From contig JARIDM010000150.1 of assembly GCA_029263945.1 (NCBI GenBank), positions 1 through 5,717 of the forward strand: a stretch of 5,717 nt of DNA, written 5' to 3'. The translations under genes were made by a program, and so were the position numbers. The notes under the pieces are model-generated. The model made no database searches, was not told where the DNA came from, and was given only the letters and a program-made list of their open reading frames with translations. This DNA comes from Sporosarcina sp. (GTDB taxonomy: Bacteria > Bacillota > Bacilli > Bacillales_A > Planococcaceae). Shown one piece after another: positions 5,706 to 5,717 of this stretch (positions are counted from its first letter, which is position 1; the number at the start of each line of letters is the position of its first letter).

Positions 5706-5717
5706 GTCTTTCACTTC

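Overview
The window looks like chromosomal DNA of a low-GC Gram-positive bacterium of the order Bacillales. The reasons are the AT-rich composition, strong AGGAGG/AAGGAG ribosome binding sites, several TTG/GTG starts, a CcpA-type cre sequence, and proteins that resemble Bacillus/Planococcaceae families. A Sporosarcina/Planococcus-like host is a guess from protein flavour only.

Layout, left to right. (1) Bases 1-913, minus strand: most of a zinc-dependent, NAD-dependent alcohol dehydrogenase (adhP type). It starts at TTG and runs off the left edge. (2) Bases 914-1390: a 477-base gene-free region. It holds the adhP promoter, an imperfect palindromic operator candidate, a near-consensus cre, a possible plus-strand promoter with a terminator-like hairpin, and a 117-base self-complementary element with 15-bp perfect inverted ends. 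(3) Bases 1391-1983, plus strand: a class I SAM-dependent methyltransferase split by a -1 frameshift near a run of seven A. (4) Bases 2158-2616, plus strand: a PsiE-family small membrane protein with an awkward start region. (5) Bases 2643-2684: a strong bidirectional terminator. (6) Bases 2688-5705 (or beyond), minus strand: a tightly overlapping three-gene ABC-2 type exporter operon. Its order in the direction of transcription is permease, permease, ATPase, and its promoter lies past the right edge.

The three ABC genes almost certainly form one machine. Two non-identical permeases, each with one N-terminal helix, a large outside domain and five C-terminal helices, would pair in the membrane and be driven by a dimer of the ATPase. 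The substrate cannot be read from the sequence; drug, lipid or peptide export is typical of such operons. The adhP, methyltransferase, psiE-like and ABC units look like neighbours rather than one pathway.

I do not see a clearly new multi-gene system. The items most worth a second look are the 117-base self-complementary element and the putative leader region in front of the methyltransferase, the frameshift in that gene, and the start of the PsiE-family gene.
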